From Phenylobacterium deserti (GTDB lineage: Bacteria > Pseudomonadota > Alphaproteobacteria > Caulobacterales > Caulobacteraceae): a DNA stretch of 64,000 nucleotides. The position numbers and the translations under genes were made by a program. Below are positions 38,769 through 48,834 of the stretch, in pieces. The stretch lies in the NCBI RefSeq assembly GCF_003254705.1, contig NZ_QFYR01000001.1, forward strand, positions 992,001 through 1,056,000. The letters are read 5' to 3'. Each line of letters begins with the position of its first letter. The stretch's first letter is position 1. The notes beneath the pieces are model-generated. The model made no database searches and was not told where the DNA came from. It saw only the letters and a program-made list of their open reading frames with translations.

Positions 38769-39098
38769 TTACGATTGCGGCCGCGAGGCCTTTTCCGTCA
38801 GGCCGGACGTGCCTTCGCGGGCTTCGAGCTTGGCCGCGACGTCTTCCAGGGAGACGTCGGCGGCGGCGAGAACCACCAGCCAGTGGTAGATGAGGTCGGC
38901 GCTTTCGGCGGCGAGGGCCGGGGCGTCGCCCTGGGCAGCGGCGATCACCGTCTCGACGGCTTCCTCGCCGAGCTTTTTGGCGGCTCGGGCGGGATCGGCG
39001 AGCAGCTGGGCGGTGTAGCTGGCGGAGGCGTCGGCGCCTTTGCGGGCCTCGATGGTGGCGGCGAGGCGCTGGAGGACGGTGGTGAAGCGGTCGCTCAT
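38769..39098 (-). CDS. hisE: Phosphoribosyl-ATP pyrophosphatase
   Basis: 109 residues. Second step of histidine synthesis (phosphoribosyl-ATP to phosphoribosyl-AMP). Seen: [19 protein letters not shown] with the metal-binding Glu residues of the MazG-like fold, and [19 protein letters not shown]. Last gene of the hisBHAFE operon, overlapping hisF by 4 bases. Confidence 0.95.
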   Translation of the reverse strand: MSDRFTTVLQRLAATIEARKGADASASYTAQLLADPARAAKKLGEEAVETVIAAAQGDAPALAAESADLIYHWLVVLAAADVSLEDVAAKLEAREGTSGLTEKASRPQS

Positions 39099-39865
39099 GC
39101 GGCGGCTCCGGTCCGGCGCACCGGGATCCCGGCGGCGGCCATGGCCGTCTTCACCTCGCCGACGCTGACTTCGCCGAAGTGGAAGATGGAGGCGGCGAGC
39201 ACGGCGTCCGCGCCGCCCTGCACCACGGCGTCCACCATGTGCTGGGCGTTTCCGGCGCCGCCCGAGGCGATCACCGGCACATTCACCGCAGAGGTCACCG
39301 CCTTCAGCAGCTCGAGGTCGTAGCCGATCTTGGCGCCGTCGCGGTCCATGGAGGTCAGCAGGATCTCGCCCGCGCCCTTGGCCACCACGTCGGCGGCGTA
39401 GTCGACCACGTCGAGCCCCGTGTCCTCGCGCCCGCCGTAGATGAACACGCGCCAGCGGTCGTCCACCTTCTTGGCGTCAATGGCGACCACGGTCGCTTGC
39501 GAGCCAAAGGCGTCGGCGCAGGCCGAGATCAGCGCGCGGTTTTTCACCGCGGCGGTGTTGATGGAGATCTTGTCGGCGCCGGCCAGCAGCAGACGGCGCG
39601 CGTCTTCCACCTCACGGATGCCGCCGCCCACCGACAGGGGCATGAAGCAGACGTCGGCGGTGCGGGCGACGACATCTAGGATGGTGCCGCGGTTTTCGTG
39701 GCTGGCGGTGATGTCCAGGAACATCAGCTCGTCCGCGCCAGCCGCGTCATAGGCGCGGGCCTGCTCCACCGGATCGCCGGCGTCGCGCAGGGAGACGAAC
39801 TGCACGCCTTTCACGACCCGGCCGTCCTTGACGTCCAGGCAGGGGATGACGCGCACCTTCAGCAT
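39095..39865 (-). CDS. hisF: Imidazole glycerol phosphate synthase subunit HisF
   Basis: 256 residues. TIM-barrel cyclase that, with HisH, makes imidazole glycerol phosphate and AICAR. Seen: [19 protein letters not shown] with the catalytic Asp, [17 protein letters not shown] with the second Asp, and VIASGGAGN. Its ATG overlaps the hisA stop by one base. Confidence 0.97.
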   Translation of the reverse strand: MLKVRVIPCLDVKDGRVVKGVQFVSLRDAGDPVEQARAYDAAGADELMFLDITASHENRGTILDVVARTADVCFMPLSVGGGIREVEDARRLLLAGADKISINTAAVKNRALISACADAFGSQATVVAIDAKKVDDRWRVFIYGGREDTGLDVVDYAADVVAKGAGEILLTSMDRDGAKIGYDLELLKAVTSAVNVPVIASGGAGNAQHMVDAVVQGGADAVLAASIFHFGEVSVGEVKTAMAAAGIPVRRTGAAA

Positions 39866-40596
39866 CAGGCCGCGACCTTCAGGGCTTCGGCCGGCTCGAT
39901 GGCGCCGTTGTAGAGCGCGCGGCCGAGCACCGCGCCGTGCACCGGCGTGCCGGGCAGGGCCTTCAGCTTGACGATATCATCGATGCTGGCGAGGCCGCCG
40001 GCGGCGATCACCGGAATGGCGACGGCGTCGGCCATGGCGGCGAAGGTCTCGACGTTGAAGCCCTGCAGGGTGCCGTCGCGGTCGATGTCGGTGATGATCA
40101 GGGCGCCGACGCCGGCGTCTTCGAAGCGCTTGGCCACGGTGACGGCGTCGAGGTCGCTGTCTTCGGTCCAGCCTTGCGTGGCCACCTTGCCGCCGCGGAC
40201 GTCGACGCTGACGGCGATCTGTTCGGGCCAGCGGCGGGCGGCGTGGCGGACGATGTCGGGGTCGGTAACCGCGACGGTGCCGAGGATTACGCGGGACACG
40301 CCCGCTTCGATCCAGCGCTCGATGTCGGCGACGGTGCGGATGCCGCCGCCCAGCTGCACCGGGATGGAGACGGCGCCCAGGATGGCTTCCACGGCGGCGG
40401 CGTTGACCGCCTCACCCTGCACGGCGCCGTTCAGGTCGACCACGTGCACCCAGTGGAAGCCGGCGTCACACCAGGCCTTGGCCTGATCGGCAGGGGAGGC
40501 GTTGAAGACGGTGGCTTGGCCAAGGTCGCCGCGCACCACGCGCACGCACTGGCCGTCCTTCAGGTCGATGGCGGGATAAAGAATCACGGTCGCCAC
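39865..40596 (-). CDS. hisA: Phosphoribosylformimino-5-aminoimidazole carboxamide ribotide isomerase HisA
   Basis: 243 residues. ProFAR isomerase, fourth step of the histidine pathway. Seen: [19 protein letters not shown], with the catalytic Asp, [11 protein letters not shown] and [15 protein letters not shown] with the second catalytic Asp. Half-barrel phosphate-binding repeats are evident. The start overlaps the hisH end by 13 bases. Confidence 0.97.
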   Translation of the reverse strand: MATVILYPAIDLKDGQCVRVVRGDLGQATVFNASPADQAKAWCDAGFHWVHVVDLNGAVQGEAVNAAAVEAILGAVSIPVQLGGGIRTVADIERWIEAGVSRVILGTVAVTDPDIVRHAARRWPEQIAVSVDVRGGKVATQGWTEDSDLDAVTVAKRFEDAGVGALIITDIDRDGTLQGFNVETFAAMADAVAIPVIAAGGLASIDDIVKLKALPGTPVHGAVLGRALYNGAIEPAEALKVAA

Positions 40597-41219
40597 TCCA
40601 GGAAGCGGGCCAAAAGGGAGATCCCGGCGTCTTGCGACTTCTCGGGGTGGAACTGGACGCCGGCCAGGTTGCCGCGGGCGACGGCGGCCGGGAAGCGGCC
40701 CCCGTGGTCCACCCAGGCGGCGACGTCGGCTTCGTCCTGCGGGTAAAAGGCGAAGGAGTGGGTGAAGTAGACGGGCGCCCCTTCACGCAAGGGCGCCACC
40801 ACCGGCTGGTCGGCCACGTCGGTCAGGGCGTTCCAGCCCATGTGTGGGACCTTGGCGGCGGTGTCGGAAGGCTCCAGCCGGCGGACCTCGCCGGGGATCC
40901 AGCCGAGCCCGGGCGTCTCGCCGAACTCCAGGCCCTTGGAGGCCATCAGCTGCATGCCGACGCAGACGCCCAGGAAGGGCTTGCCCTGGCTGTGCACGGC
41001 CTCGTTCATCGCTTCCTGCAGGCCAGGGCGCTCGGACAGGGCCGCCATGCAGGACGCAAAGGCCCCAACGCCGGGCAGCACCAGGCGGTCGGCGGAGGCG
41101 ATCACCTCGGCTGAGTTGGTGACGACGATCTCAGCCCGTCCGTCGGCGGCCTTGATGAGCGCCTTTTCAGCCGAGCGGAGATTGCCCGACCCGTAATCGA
41201 TCAGGGCGACCTTCTGCAT
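40584..41219 (-). CDS. hisH: Imidazole glycerol phosphate synthase glutaminase subunit HisH
   Basis: 211 residues. Class I glutamine amidotransferase feeding ammonia to HisF. Seen: [15 protein letters not shown], the oxyanion strand [11 protein letters not shown], the nucleophile elbow GVCVGMQLM with catalytic Cys, and C-terminal [11 protein letters not shown] with His and Glu of the triad. It sits between hisB and hisA. Confidence 0.97.
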   Translation of the reverse strand: MQKVALIDYGSGNLRSAEKALIKAADGRAEIVVTNSAEVIASADRLVLPGVGAFASCMAALSERPGLQEAMNEAVHSQGKPFLGVCVGMQLMASKGLEFGETPGLGWIPGEVRRLEPSDTAAKVPHMGWNALTDVADQPVVAPLREGAPVYFTHSFAFYPQDEADVAAWVDHGGRFPAAVARGNLAGVQFHPEKSQDAGISLLARFLEWRP

Positions 41220-41228
41220 AGAGAGTTC

Positions 41229-41819
41229 CTAGAGGACGCCCTTGGTGGACGGGGCGTGGCCCTGGGTCTTGGGGTCGAGCTCGATGGCCGTGCGCAGGGC
41301 GCGGGCAAGGGCCTTGAAGCCGCTTTCGGCGATGTGGTGCGAGTTCTCCCCGTACAGGGTTTCCAGGTGCACGCAGGCGCCCGCGTTCATGGCGAACGCG
41401 TGGTGGAACTCCTTGAAGAGCTCGGTGTCCATTTCGCCGATCTTCGGCGTCTTGAAGTAAGACTTCCAGATCAGGTACGGCCGGTTCGACAAGTCGATGG
41501 CGCAGCGCGTCAGGGTCTCGTCCATCGGCACATAGGCATGGCCGAAGCGGCGGATGCCCTTGAAGCCGTCCAGCGCCTTGTTGATCGCCTGGCCCAGCAC
41601 GATCCCGGTGTCTTCCACCGTGTGGTGCATGTCGATGTGCAGGTCGCCGACGGTCTCGACCTCGATGTCGATGCCGCCGTGTCGGGCGAAGCTGTCCAGC
41701 ATGTGGTCGAAGAAGCCGACGCCGGTGGAAACCTTGGCGACGCCGGTTCCGTCCAGGTCCACGGCGACGCGGATCTGCGTCTCCTTGGTGTTGCGGACGA
41801 CTTCAGCCGTGCGGCTCAT
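41229..41819 (-). CDS. hisB: Imidazoleglycerol-phosphate dehydratase
   Basis: 196 residues, monofunctional HisB without the phosphatase domain. Seen: [16 protein letters not shown] with metal-binding His, [32 protein letters not shown], and [17 protein letters not shown]. Manganese-dependent dehydration to imidazole acetol phosphate. 9 bases upstream of hisH; preceded by the kinase gene with 3 bases between. Confidence 0.97.
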   Translation of the reverse strand: MSRTAEVVRNTKETQIRVAVDLDGTGVAKVSTGVGFFDHMLDSFARHGGIDIEVETVGDLHIDMHHTVEDTGIVLGQAINKALDGFKGIRRFGHAYVPMDETLTRCAIDLSNRPYLIWKSYFKTPKIGEMDTELFKEFHHAFAMNAGACVHLETLYGENSHHIAESGFKALARALRTAIELDPKTQGHAPSTKGVL

Positions 41820-41822
41820 GCT

Positions 41823-42812
41823 TCAGTATCCCTTGCCGGCGGCGAGGTCCTTGAGCGTGACCTGCGGCCGGGGTCCGTAGTGCGAGATCACTTCGGCGGC
41901 GGCGAGCGAGGCGAGCTTGCCGCATTGCTGCAGCGGCCGCCCACGGCTCAGGCCGAACATGAACCCGGCTGCGTATTGGTCGCCCGCGCCCGTCGTGTCC
42001 ACGACTTTCTCCACCGGCTCGGCGGCGACGGTGAGGCGCTCGCCTTCCGTAAGGACAATCGAGCCCTTCTCGCTGCGGGTGACGGCGGCCAGCTTGACCC
42101 GCTGGCGCAGGGCCTCGGCGGCCTGGTCGAAGTCGTCCGTCTGGAAGAGGGCCTTGAGCTCCGTCTCGTTGGCGAACAGCAGGTCGACCTGGCTTTCGAT
42201 GAAGCCCAGCAGGCCGGCGCGGTGGCGCTCGACCACGAAGCTGTCCGAAAGGGTGAGGGCGATCATCCGGCCCGACCCGTGAGCGAGGGCGGCAGCCTTG
42301 GCAAAGGCGCGCCGGGCGGCTTCCGCGTCGAACAGGTAGCCTTCCAGGTAGACGATCTTGGAGGCTTCGATGACGTCGGCTTCCACGTCGGCGTCGGTGA
42401 ACTCCACCGAGGCGCCCAGGAAGGTGCACATGGTGCGCTGGCCGTCCGGGGTGACGTTGATCATGGAGACGGCGGTGGCGGGACCGCCCACAAGGGGCTG
42501 GTTCTCGAACCGGGCGCCGATCGCGCGCATCTCGCGGGCGAAGGTCTCGCCCAGTTGGTCGTCCGCCACCTTGCCCATGAAGGCGCCGCGGCCGCCGAAG
42601 CTCGCCACGCCGGCGATGGTGTTGGCCGCCGAGCCGCCGGAGGTCTCCACCGCCTGCTTCATGCCGGCGTAGAGGCGGGCCTGCTGGTCCTGGTCCACCA
42701 GCATCATGGCGCCCTTGGTCAGACCCTGGCTCTCGATAAAGCCGTCTTCAGCCGGCGCGATCACGTCGACGATGGCGTTGCCGATCGCGGCGACGTCGTA
42801 GAGGTCTGGCAT
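41823..42812 (-). CDS. PfkB-family kinase, probable adenosine kinase
   Basis: 329 residues. Ribokinase-family fold with AIGNAIVDVIA at the N-terminus, substrate-binding GGSAANTIAGVASFGG, and the anion-hole signature VDTTGAGDQYAAGFMFG with the catalytic Asp. The sequence style is that of adenosine/nucleoside kinases; substrate is inferred from family resemblance. It leads the hisBHAFE operon on the same strand with only 3 bases before hisB. Histidine synthesis consumes an ATP purine ring and releases AICAR, so a purine-salvage link is possible. Confidence 0.88.
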   Translation of the reverse strand: MPDLYDVAAIGNAIVDVIAPAEDGFIESQGLTKGAMMLVDQDQQARLYAGMKQAVETSGGSAANTIAGVASFGGRGAFMGKVADDQLGETFAREMRAIGARFENQPLVGGPATAVSMINVTPDGQRTMCTFLGASVEFTDADVEADVIEASKIVYLEGYLFDAEAARRAFAKAAALAHGSGRMIALTLSDSFVVERHRAGLLGFIESQVDLLFANETELKALFQTDDFDQAAEALRQRVKLAAVTRSEKGSIVLTEGERLTVAAEPVEKVVDTTGAGDQYAAGFMFGLSRGRPLQQCGKLASLAAAEVISHYGPRPQVTLKDLAAGKGY

Positions 42813-42887
42813 TCTTCAGCTTTCCCGGGAAACCGGGCCGGGCTTTAGAGGAAATCGGCCGGAGCGGCTAGCGCGTACAGAGCCGGC

Positions 42888-43055
42888 TCAGCCCTGGAGC
42901 AACTGCAGAATGCTGAGGGCGCCTGGGATTACCAGGATCACGGTGACGGCGAGCCCCAGGCCGAGGTCGTAGACGGGATCGAAACGGCGGCGGGTCGGCA
43001 AGGCGGCGCGGTGCGAACGGGCGGGGGCTGCGCGGGCCAAGGCGGCGTGGGTCAT
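42888..43055 (-). CDS. 55-residue single-pass membrane protein
   Basis: A short gene starting at ATG 43055 with a strong ribosome site (TGGAGG, seven bases before the start) and ending TGA 42888. The N-terminus is Ala/Arg-rich and basic (about 1-25), then one hydrophobic helix (about residues 31-50, DLGLGLAVTVILVIPGALSI), then LQLLQG. Basic residues before the helix predict an N-in orientation. No family is recognised. It lies downstream of the LysR gene on the same strand, with an 87-base gap. Confidence 0.75.
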   Translation of the reverse strand: MTHAALARAAPARSHRAALPTRRRFDPVYDLGLGLAVTVILVIPGALSILQLLQG

Positions 43056-43142
43056 GGGAAAACCTCCAGGTGAGCTGATGGAGGTCAGGGGAACACCTGA
43101 AGCCGTCTGGAGACAAAGGAGAAGACCGCTGTTCGGTTGAGC

Positions 43143-44051
43143 TCAGCTCACCTGAGAGAGGAGGCCGTCAGCTTGCGCCTCTTCGGTCAGCCAGTTTCGA
43201 AAGCGACGAACGGCGGGCTGGTCAGCCTTTTCAGGCAGCGAGAGCACCCAGTAGGCGTAGGGGCTGTGGAGGGCGAGGTCGAAGGGGCGGACCAGCCGGG
43301 CGGATCGCAGCTCGTCGGCCACCAGCGCGAGCTGGGCGAGGGCGACGCCGCGCCCGGCTAGGGCGGCTTCGGTCGCCAGATAGGTGCTGGTGAAGGACTG
43401 GGCGATGGCGACGTCGATGTGCGGCGCGCCGGCCGCGTCTAGCCACTCGCGCCAGCCGGGCTCGCCCACGCCCAGCATGACGTCCGCCAGAAGCATGGCG
43501 CGCTGCAGGTCGGCAGGCTCGTGCAGGCCCAGGCGGTCGCGCAGCTCGGGGCTGCAGACCGGCGCCCAGATCGTCTCCATGAGACGGAAGGCCTGCAGGT
43601 CAGGATAGGGGCCGCGCCCGAAGCGTATGGCGACATCGATGCGGTCGCGGTGGAGGTCGGCAGGCTCGTCGGCGGTCAGCACCAGCACCTGCACGTCGCG
43701 ATACCGCTCGTTGAACCGATGGAGCCGCGGCACCAGCCATTTGGCGGCGAAGGAATGCATGGTGGTGACCACCAGCGGTCCCGGCCGCCGCTCGCGGGCC
43801 TCGTCCACCGCTTCCTGGATCACGCCGAGCCCGCGGCGGACGCCCTCTGCCAGCCGAGCGCCTTCCTCGGTCAGCCGGACGCGGCGGTTGAAGCGCTCGA
43901 AGAGGCGCAGGCCAAGGTCCGCCTCCAGCGTCTTTATCTGCCGGCTGACCGCGCCCGGCGTGATCGCCAGCTCCTCGGCGGCGCGTTGGAAGCTGCCGTG
44001 ACGGGCGGCCGCCTCGAGGACCCGCAGACCAGTGAGCGGCAGGCGGGCCAT
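43143..44051 (-). CDS. LysR-type transcriptional regulator (GcvA-like)
   Basis: 302 residues. N-terminal winged helix-turn-helix (residues about 1-60, GLRVLEAAARHGSFQRAAEELAITPGAVSRQIKTLE) and C-terminal periplasmic-binding-like effector domain with FAAKWLVPRLHRFNERY, typical of the GcvA/AmpR branch. No divergently transcribed target gene is adjacent: the next genes are nth (upstream, same strand) and the 55-residue membrane gene (downstream). Effector unknown. Confidence 0.92.
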   Translation of the reverse strand: MARLPLTGLRVLEAAARHGSFQRAAEELAITPGAVSRQIKTLEADLGLRLFERFNRRVRLTEEGARLAEGVRRGLGVIQEAVDEARERRPGPLVVTTMHSFAAKWLVPRLHRFNERYRDVQVLVLTADEPADLHRDRIDVAIRFGRGPYPDLQAFRLMETIWAPVCSPELRDRLGLHEPADLQRAMLLADVMLGVGEPGWREWLDAAGAPHIDVAIAQSFTSTYLATEAALAGRGVALAQLALVADELRSARLVRPFDLALHSPYAYWVLSLPEKADQPAVRRFRNWLTEEAQADGLLSQVS

Positions 44052-44054
44052 CCG

Positions 44055-44726
44055 TCAGCGCCCTAAGAACAGGTGGCGGCTGGGGCAGAGGTCGGCGACG
44101 GGGCACTCTTCGCACCTGGGGCGGCGGGCGGTGCAGGTGTAGCGGCCGTGGAGGATGAGCCAGTGGTGGGCGCGCCACAGGTAGGGCTCGGGCACGATGG
44201 CCATGAGCTCGGCCTCGACGTGGTCGGGCGTCTTGCCGAAGGCCAGCTCCAGCCGGTGGGAGACGCGGAAGACGTGGGTGTCCACGGCGATGGCCGGCTC
44301 GATGCGCAGCTCGTTCAGCACCACCGAGGCCGTCTTGCGCCCGACGCCGGGCAGGGCCTGCAGGCTCGCGCGGTCGAGGGGGACCTGGCCGCCGTACTGC
44401 TCCACCAGGATGCGGGCGGCGGCGATCACGTTCTTGGCCTTGGTGTTGTAGAGGCCGATGGAGGAGATGAAGGGCTTCAGCCCCTCTTCGCCCAGGGCAA
44501 GCATGGCCTCGGGTGTGTCAGCCGCTTCGAAAAGGCGCGCGGTGGCCTTGTTGACCGAAACGTCGGTGGCTTGGGCCGAGAGGGCGACAGCCACCACCAG
44601 GGTGTAGGCGTCGCGATAGTCGAGCTCGGTGCGTGGGTCGCTTTCCAGGCTTTCGAAGCGGTGGAACAGTTCCTCGATGCGCGCCCGTTCGGCAGGCTTG
44701 AGCTTCTTTGCGGCAGGTCGGGCCAT
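44055..44726 (-). CDS. nth: Endonuclease III (DNA glycosylase/AP lyase)
   Basis: 223 residues. Removes oxidised pyrimidines. Seen: TLVVAVALSAQATDVSVNKAT, the helix-hairpin-helix LQALPGVGRKTASVVLNE with catalytic Lys, then AVDTHVFRVSHRL with catalytic Asp, and a C-terminal iron-sulfur loop C-x6-C-x2-C-x5-C (CTARRPRCEECPVADLC). Starts 3 bases upstream of the LysR gene on the same strand, so the two may be co-transcribed. Confidence 0.97.
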   Translation of the reverse strand: MARPAAKKLKPAERARIEELFHRFESLESDPRTELDYRDAYTLVVAVALSAQATDVSVNKATARLFEAADTPEAMLALGEEGLKPFISSIGLYNTKAKNVIAAARILVEQYGGQVPLDRASLQALPGVGRKTASVVLNELRIEPAIAVDTHVFRVSHRLELAFGKTPDHVEAELMAIVPEPYLWRAHHWLILHGRYTCTARRPRCEECPVADLCPSRHLFLGR

Positions 44727-44792
44727 GGGAGCGGAAGATGGCTGCGCCGGCCTCTTCCGCCAAGGCGATTTCCAGTCCTAATGTCGCCGGCG

Positions 44793-45272
44793 ATGAGCGC
44801 AGTCGCCGCCCTGTACATGGACGCCGAGATCCGGCCCAACCGCTCGCTGTCGCAGCGGGGCTTCCTGATCCTGCTCGGCGTGATCACCTTCGCCAACTTC
44901 AGTGCGGCGGCGGTGTTCCTGGCCATGGGCGCGACGTTCGTGCCGATCTTCCTGGGCTTCGATCTGCTGGCGGTGATCGTGGCCTTCCTGGCCAGCTACC
45001 GATCGGGGCGGACGGTGGAGAGGGTGCGGGTGACGCCGCACGAAATCAGCATCACCCACGAGACGCCCAAATGGAGCCGGGAGGTCTGGCGCTCGCCCAC
45101 CGCCTTCACCCGCATCACCGTGGAGCGGGAGGAGGAGCGGACCACGGCCCTGAAGCTGTCGCTGTCGGGCCGGGAAGTGGCCGTGGCCGAGGTGCTGAGC
45201 CCCCGCGAGCGCGCCGATTTCGCCCGCGCGCTGGAGCGGGCGATCAGCGAAGCGCGGCGGCACCGGGGCTAG
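44793..45272 (+). CDS. DUF2244 membrane protein
   Basis: About 159 residues. The ATG at 44793 is used; 44781 and the Met at 44818 are alternatives, as no strong ribosome site is seen. Contains MDAEIRPNRSLSQRGFLILL, then two membrane helices (about 30-50 and 55-75) and a cytoplasmic tail with SITHETPKWSREVWRS. This matches DUF2244. The gene is divergent from nth and converges with hslU, leaving one base between stops. Confidence 0.85.
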   Translation: MSAVAALYMDAEIRPNRSLSQRGFLILLGVITFANFSAAAVFLAMGATFVPIFLGFDLLAVIVAFLASYRSGRTVERVRVTPHEISITHETPKWSREVWRSPTAFTRITVEREEERTTALKLSLSGREVAVAEVLSPRERADFARALERAISEARRHRG

Positions 45273-45273
45273 G

Positions 45274-46578
45274 CTACAGGATGAACCGGCTGAGGTCGGC
45301 GTTCTGGGAGAGCTCGCCGATCCGGCTGGTGACATAGGGGGCGTCCACGGTGACCGTGTCGCCCGAGCGGTCCGCAGCGGTGAAGCTCACCTCTTCCAGC
45401 ACCTTCTCCAGCACGGTCTGCAGGCGGCGGGCGCCGATGTTCTCCACCGAGCCGTTCACGGCCACGGCCGCGTCGGCCAGGGCCTCGATAGCGTCGTCGG
45501 TGAAGACCAGGGTCACGCCCTCGGTCGCCAGCAAAGCCTGGTGCTGGCGGATCAGGTTGGCTTCCGGCTCGGTAAGGATGCGGCGGAAGTCCTCGCGGGT
45601 GAGGGGCTTCAGCTCCACGCGGATGGGCAGACGGCCCTGCAGCTCGGGCAGCAGGTCGCTGGGTTTGGCCACGTGGAAGGCGCCGGAGGCGATGAACAGG
45701 ATGTGGTCCGTCTTCACCGGCCCGTACTTGGTGGAGACGGTGGTGCCTTCGATGAGGGGCAGCAGGTCGCGCTGAACCCCTTCACGGGACACGTCCGCGC
45801 CCTGACGCTCCGAGCGGGAGGCCACCTTGTCGATCTCGTCCAGGAAGACGATGCCCTGGTTTTCGGCCAGCTCGAGCGCTTCCTGGGTCAGGGCTTCCTG
45901 GTCGAGCAGCTTGTCGCTTTCCTCCGCGATCAGCGGCGCCCAGGCCCCGTTGACGGTGGTCTTGTGCGTGCGGGTGCGGCCGCCGAACGCCTTGCCGAAC
46001 ATGTCGCCGAGATTGAGCATTCCGACGGAGCCGCCGGGCTGGCCAGGGATGTCCATCATGGGGAAGGGCGAAGCGGTGTCGGCCACCGTCAGCTCGACTT
46101 CCTTGTCGTCCAGCTCGCCGGCGCGGAGCTTCTTGCGGAAGGACTCGCGGGCGGCGGTGGAGCCGGGGCCGGTCAGGGCGTCGAGGATTCGCTCCTCGGC
46201 GGCGGCTTCGGCCCGGGCGCGAACGGCCGCGCGGCGCTTTTCCCGCACCATGCCGATGGCGCTTTCCACCAGGTCGCGGACGATCTGGTCCACGTCGCGG
46301 CCGACATAGCCGACCTCGGTGAACTTGGTGGCTTCCACCTTCAGGAAGGGCGCCTGGGCGAGCTTGGCCAGCCGGCGGGCGATCTCGGTCTTTCCGACGC
46401 CGGTGGGCCCGATCATCAGGATGTTCTTCGGCGTGACCTCGTCGCGCAGGTCGGCGGGCACGCGGCGACGGCGCCAGCGGTTGCGCAGGGCCACGGCCAC
46501 GGCGCGCTTGGCTTCCGGGTGGCCGACAATGAAGCGGTCGAGTTCGGAGACGATCTCGCGGGGAGAGAATTCGGTCAT
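45274..46578 (-). CDS. hslU: ATP-dependent protease ATPase subunit HslU
   Basis: 434 residues. AAA+ unfoldase of the HslVU (ClpYQ) protease. Seen: [22 protein letters not shown], Walker [36 protein letters not shown], the I domain (about 120-230), Walker [13 protein letters not shown], and the C-terminal DLSRFIL tail that docks in HslV. One gene separates it from hslV. Confidence 0.97.
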   Translation of the reverse strand: MTEFSPREIVSELDRFIVGHPEAKRAVAVALRNRWRRRRVPADLRDEVTPKNILMIGPTGVGKTEIARRLAKLAQAPFLKVEATKFTEVGYVGRDVDQIVRDLVESAIGMVREKRRAAVRARAEAAAEERILDALTGPGSTAARESFRKKLRAGELDDKEVELTVADTASPFPMMDIPGQPGGSVGMLNLGDMFGKAFGGRTRTHKTTVNGAWAPLIAEESDKLLDQEALTQEALELAENQGIVFLDEIDKVASRSERQGADVSREGVQRDLLPLIEGTTVSTKYGPVKTDHILFIASGAFHVAKPSDLLPELQGRLPIRVELKPLTREDFRRILTEPEANLIRQHQALLATEGVTLVFTDDAIEALADAAVAVNGSVENIGARRLQTVLEKVLEEVSFTAADRSGDTVTVDAPYVTSRIGELSQNADLSRFIL

Positions 46579-47460
46579 CTAGCCTTGGGGTTGGCTTTGC
46601 GGCCGCGGCGGCGGCGGCTTCACTTCGAGGATCTGGTCGTAGGCGAGGCGCCAACCCGCCGGCCGGCGCTGCCAGATACGCACATAATGGCCCTGGCGAG
46701 CTTCGCCAGCCTGGAGCCACGCAGCGTCGCCCCAGGTCCAGGCGAGGTCCCCCGCCTGGGAAGCCTCTCCACCGCGGGCGGTGAAGCGGATCTGCGCGGC
46801 GCGGGCGGCGAGTTCGCGACGGAAGGCGGCTAGCCCTTCGGCCGGAGGCAAGGGGGAGGCCTGGATCCGGCCATCCTCAGCCAAGACGGCAAGGTAAGCG
46901 GCGGACGCATCCATGCGCGCGTGTTCCGCGAGCGTGGCTTCCGCCGCCTGCACCTGGGCGAAGGCCGCGGCCGGCGCGAGAGGCCGCGCGTCGGAGGGAC
47001 CCAGGGCGCGGACGGGCGCGTCCGGACCGGGCGAGGCGGAGGCGTCGTTGGGCACGCCGCCGTCGTAGATCCACTTCCACGAGCCGTCCGGCTGCTTCTT
47101 CCAGACAGTGAAGTAGTGCAGAGCGCGCTTGCCGCCGCTTTCCACAGGTCCGGTGGTGAAGCCGAGTTCGTCGGAGCGGGCGATCCCCGCGAAAGCCGGC
47201 CACCAGGCCAGCAGGGGCGCACCGTCCTTCGGCCCCTTGCCCGGCAGGCGTGGGGCGTAGAGGTCGTAGGCCTTCACCGGTCCCGGCGCGAACATCAGGG
47301 CGTCGCGGGTCATGAAGTCCACAAAGCTCTGGGCGACGCCGACCTCCGCCGCCCGCGCGGCGAAGGCGCGCTCCGCGGCGATCACCGGCGCCGGATCGGC
47401 CGCATCGGCCGACAGAGGGAGGGCGAGGGCGGCGAGCGCCAGGGCGCTAAACCACCTCAA
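46579..47460 (-). CDS. Exported protein with two NTF2-like (SnoaL/DUF4440) domains, inserted between hslV and hslU
   Basis: 293 residues. TTG start at 47460 lies inside the hslV end (14-base overlap); the stop abuts hslU. A signal peptide ([20 protein letters not shown]) precedes two NTF2-like halves (about 25-150 and 165-285). The first has [22 protein letters not shown] and [20 protein letters not shown], the second [25 protein letters not shown]2-like domains are used as scaffolds or enzymes; no catalytic residues can be assigned. The protein should be periplasmic, while HslVU is cytoplasmic, so a direct partnership is unlikely despite operon sharing. Confidence 0.82.
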   Translation of the reverse strand: MRWFSALALAALALPLSADAADPAPVIAAERAFAARAAEVGVAQSFVDFMTRDALMFAPGPVKAYDLYAPRLPGKGPKDGAPLLAWWPAFAGIARSDELGFTTGPVESGGKRALHYFTVWKKQPDGSWKWIYDGGVPNDASASPGPDAPVRALGPSDARPLAPAAAFAQVQAAEATLAEHARMDASAAYLAVLAEDGRIQASPLPPAEGLAAFRRELAARAAQIRFTARGGEASQAGDLAWTWGDAAWLQAGEARQGHYVRIWQRRPAGWRLAYDQILEVKPPPPRPQSQPQG

Positions 47461-48004
47461 CCGTCAGCTCTCCGTTGGTGTAGACGCAGATCTCGGCGGC
47501 GATCGCCATGGCGCGGCGGGCCACCGCCTCGGCGTCCAGGTCGGTGTCCATCAGCGCGCGGGCGGCGGCCAGGGCGAAGTTGCCGCCCGAGCCGATGGCG
47601 GCCACGCCATGGGTGGGCTCCAGGACGTCGCCGACCCCCGTGACGGTGAGAATGACGTCCTTGTCGGCCACGATCAGCATGGCCTCAAGCTTGCGCAGGT
47701 AGCGATCCGTTCGCCAGTCCTTGGCGAGGTCGACGCAGGCGCGGGCCAGCTGCTCGGGATACTGCTCGAGCTTGGCTTCCAGCCGCTCGATCAGGGTGAA
47801 AGCGTCGGCGGTGGCGCCGGCGAAGCCCGCCACGACGCGGCCGCCCGCCAGGCGCCGCACCTTGCGGGCGTTGCCCTTGACCACCGTCTGGCCCATGGAC
47901 ACCTGTCCATCGCCGGCGATCACGGTGGAGCCGTTCTTGCGCACGGCGACGATTGTGGTCCCGTGCCAATCGGGGAAAGAAGCAGAGCCTTGGTTCTGAG
48001 CCAT
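47447..48004 (-). CDS. hslV: ATP-dependent protease proteolytic subunit HslV
   Basis: About 185 residues from ATG 48004. Proteasome-beta-like N-terminal nucleophile peptidase. A propeptide ([15 protein letters not shown]) precedes TTIVAVRK; cleavage exposes the catalytic Thr. Also seen: [21 protein letters not shown] and the [13 protein letters not shown] segment. The longer frame (MAVALTS) overlaps the ThiF gene start and is less likely. First gene of the hslV-X-hslU operon; divergent from thiF-like with 46 bases between starts. Confidence 0.95.
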   Translation of the reverse strand: MAQNQGSASFPDWHGTTIVAVRKNGSTVIAGDGQVSMGQTVVKGNARKVRRLAGGRVVAGFAGATADAFTLIERLEAKLEQYPEQLARACVDLAKDWRTDRYLRKLEAMLIVADKDVILTVTGVGDVLEPTHGVAAIGSGGNFALAAARALMDTDLDAEAVARRAMAIAAEICVYTNGELTVEVV

Positions 48005-48050
48005 GGCTTGCGATGTGGCCAGAGGGTGCGGCGAGGTCAAGGCGACAGCC

Positions 48051-48797
48051 ATGGGGTTCAGTGACGAGGAGGTCGAACGCTACGCGCGCCATCTGGTGCT
48101 GCGCGAGGTGGGCGGACCTGGACAGCAGAAGCTGAAGGACGCCAGCGTGCTGATCGTCGGCGCGGGCGGACTGGGTGCGCCGGCCGCCCTGTACCTGGCG
48201 GCGGCCGGCGTCGGAACGGTGCTGATGGCCGACCCCGACGTGGTCGACCGCTCCAATCTCCAGCGGCAGGTGATCTACACGGAGGCCGACATCGGCCAGC
48301 CCAAGGCGGAAGCGGCGGCCGACCGGCTGGCGGCGCTGAACCCGCACATCTTCGTCGGCGGCTACGAAGGGGTGTTCGATGAGGCGAGCGCCGACGAATT
48401 GGTGAACGGGGTGGACCTGGTGCTGGACGGCACCGACGATTTCGCCACCCGCTTCTGCGTCAACGCCGCCTGCGTGCGGCACGGCAAGACCCTGGTGTCC
48501 GGCGCCATTGGCCGCTGGACCGGTCAGGTGGGCGTGTTCGGCCGCCAGCCCTGCTACCGCTGCCTGGTGCCGGAGATCCCGCCGGACGCCGAGACCTGCC
48601 AGCGCGTCGGGGTTGTCGGAGCACTGGCGGGCGTGATCGGCTCGATGATGGCCCTGGAGGCGGTGAAGCTGATCACCGGCGCCGGCGAAGCGCTGACCGG
48701 TCGGCTGATGATCTACGACGCCCTCGCCGCGGAAACGCGCACCGTGCGGGTAGCGGGCGATCCGGAGTGTCCGGTGTGCGGGGGCGGCGAGGTTTAA
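48051..48797 (+). CDS. ThiF/MoeB/HesA family adenylyltransferase
   Basis: 248 residues from ATG 48051. E1-like enzyme that adenylates the C-terminus of a small ubiquitin-fold sulfur carrier (MoaD, ThiS or similar). Seen: [22 protein letters not shown]-binding [31 protein letters not shown] with the Arg finger, [12 protein letters not shown], and Cys pairs C-x2-C (CYRCLVP) and CPVCGGG for zinc. No rhodanese domain is present, so it is shorter than MoeBR-type proteins. MoeB versus ThiF cannot be decided; no moa or thi neighbours are seen. Confidence 0.92.
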   Translation: MGFSDEEVERYARHLVLREVGGPGQQKLKDASVLIVGAGGLGAPAALYLAAAGVGTVLMADPDVVDRSNLQRQVIYTEADIGQPKAEAAADRLAALNPHIFVGGYEGVFDEASADELVNGVDLVLDGTDDFATRFCVNAACVRHGKTLVSGAIGRWTGQVGVFGRQPCYRCLVPEIPPDAETCQRVGVVGALAGVIGSMMALEAVKLITGAGEALTGRLMIYDALAAETRTVRVAGDPECPVCGGGEV

Positions 48798-48834
48798 CCC
48801 TCGCGCTTTGGGAGAGACGTGAGGGTGGTAGGGG

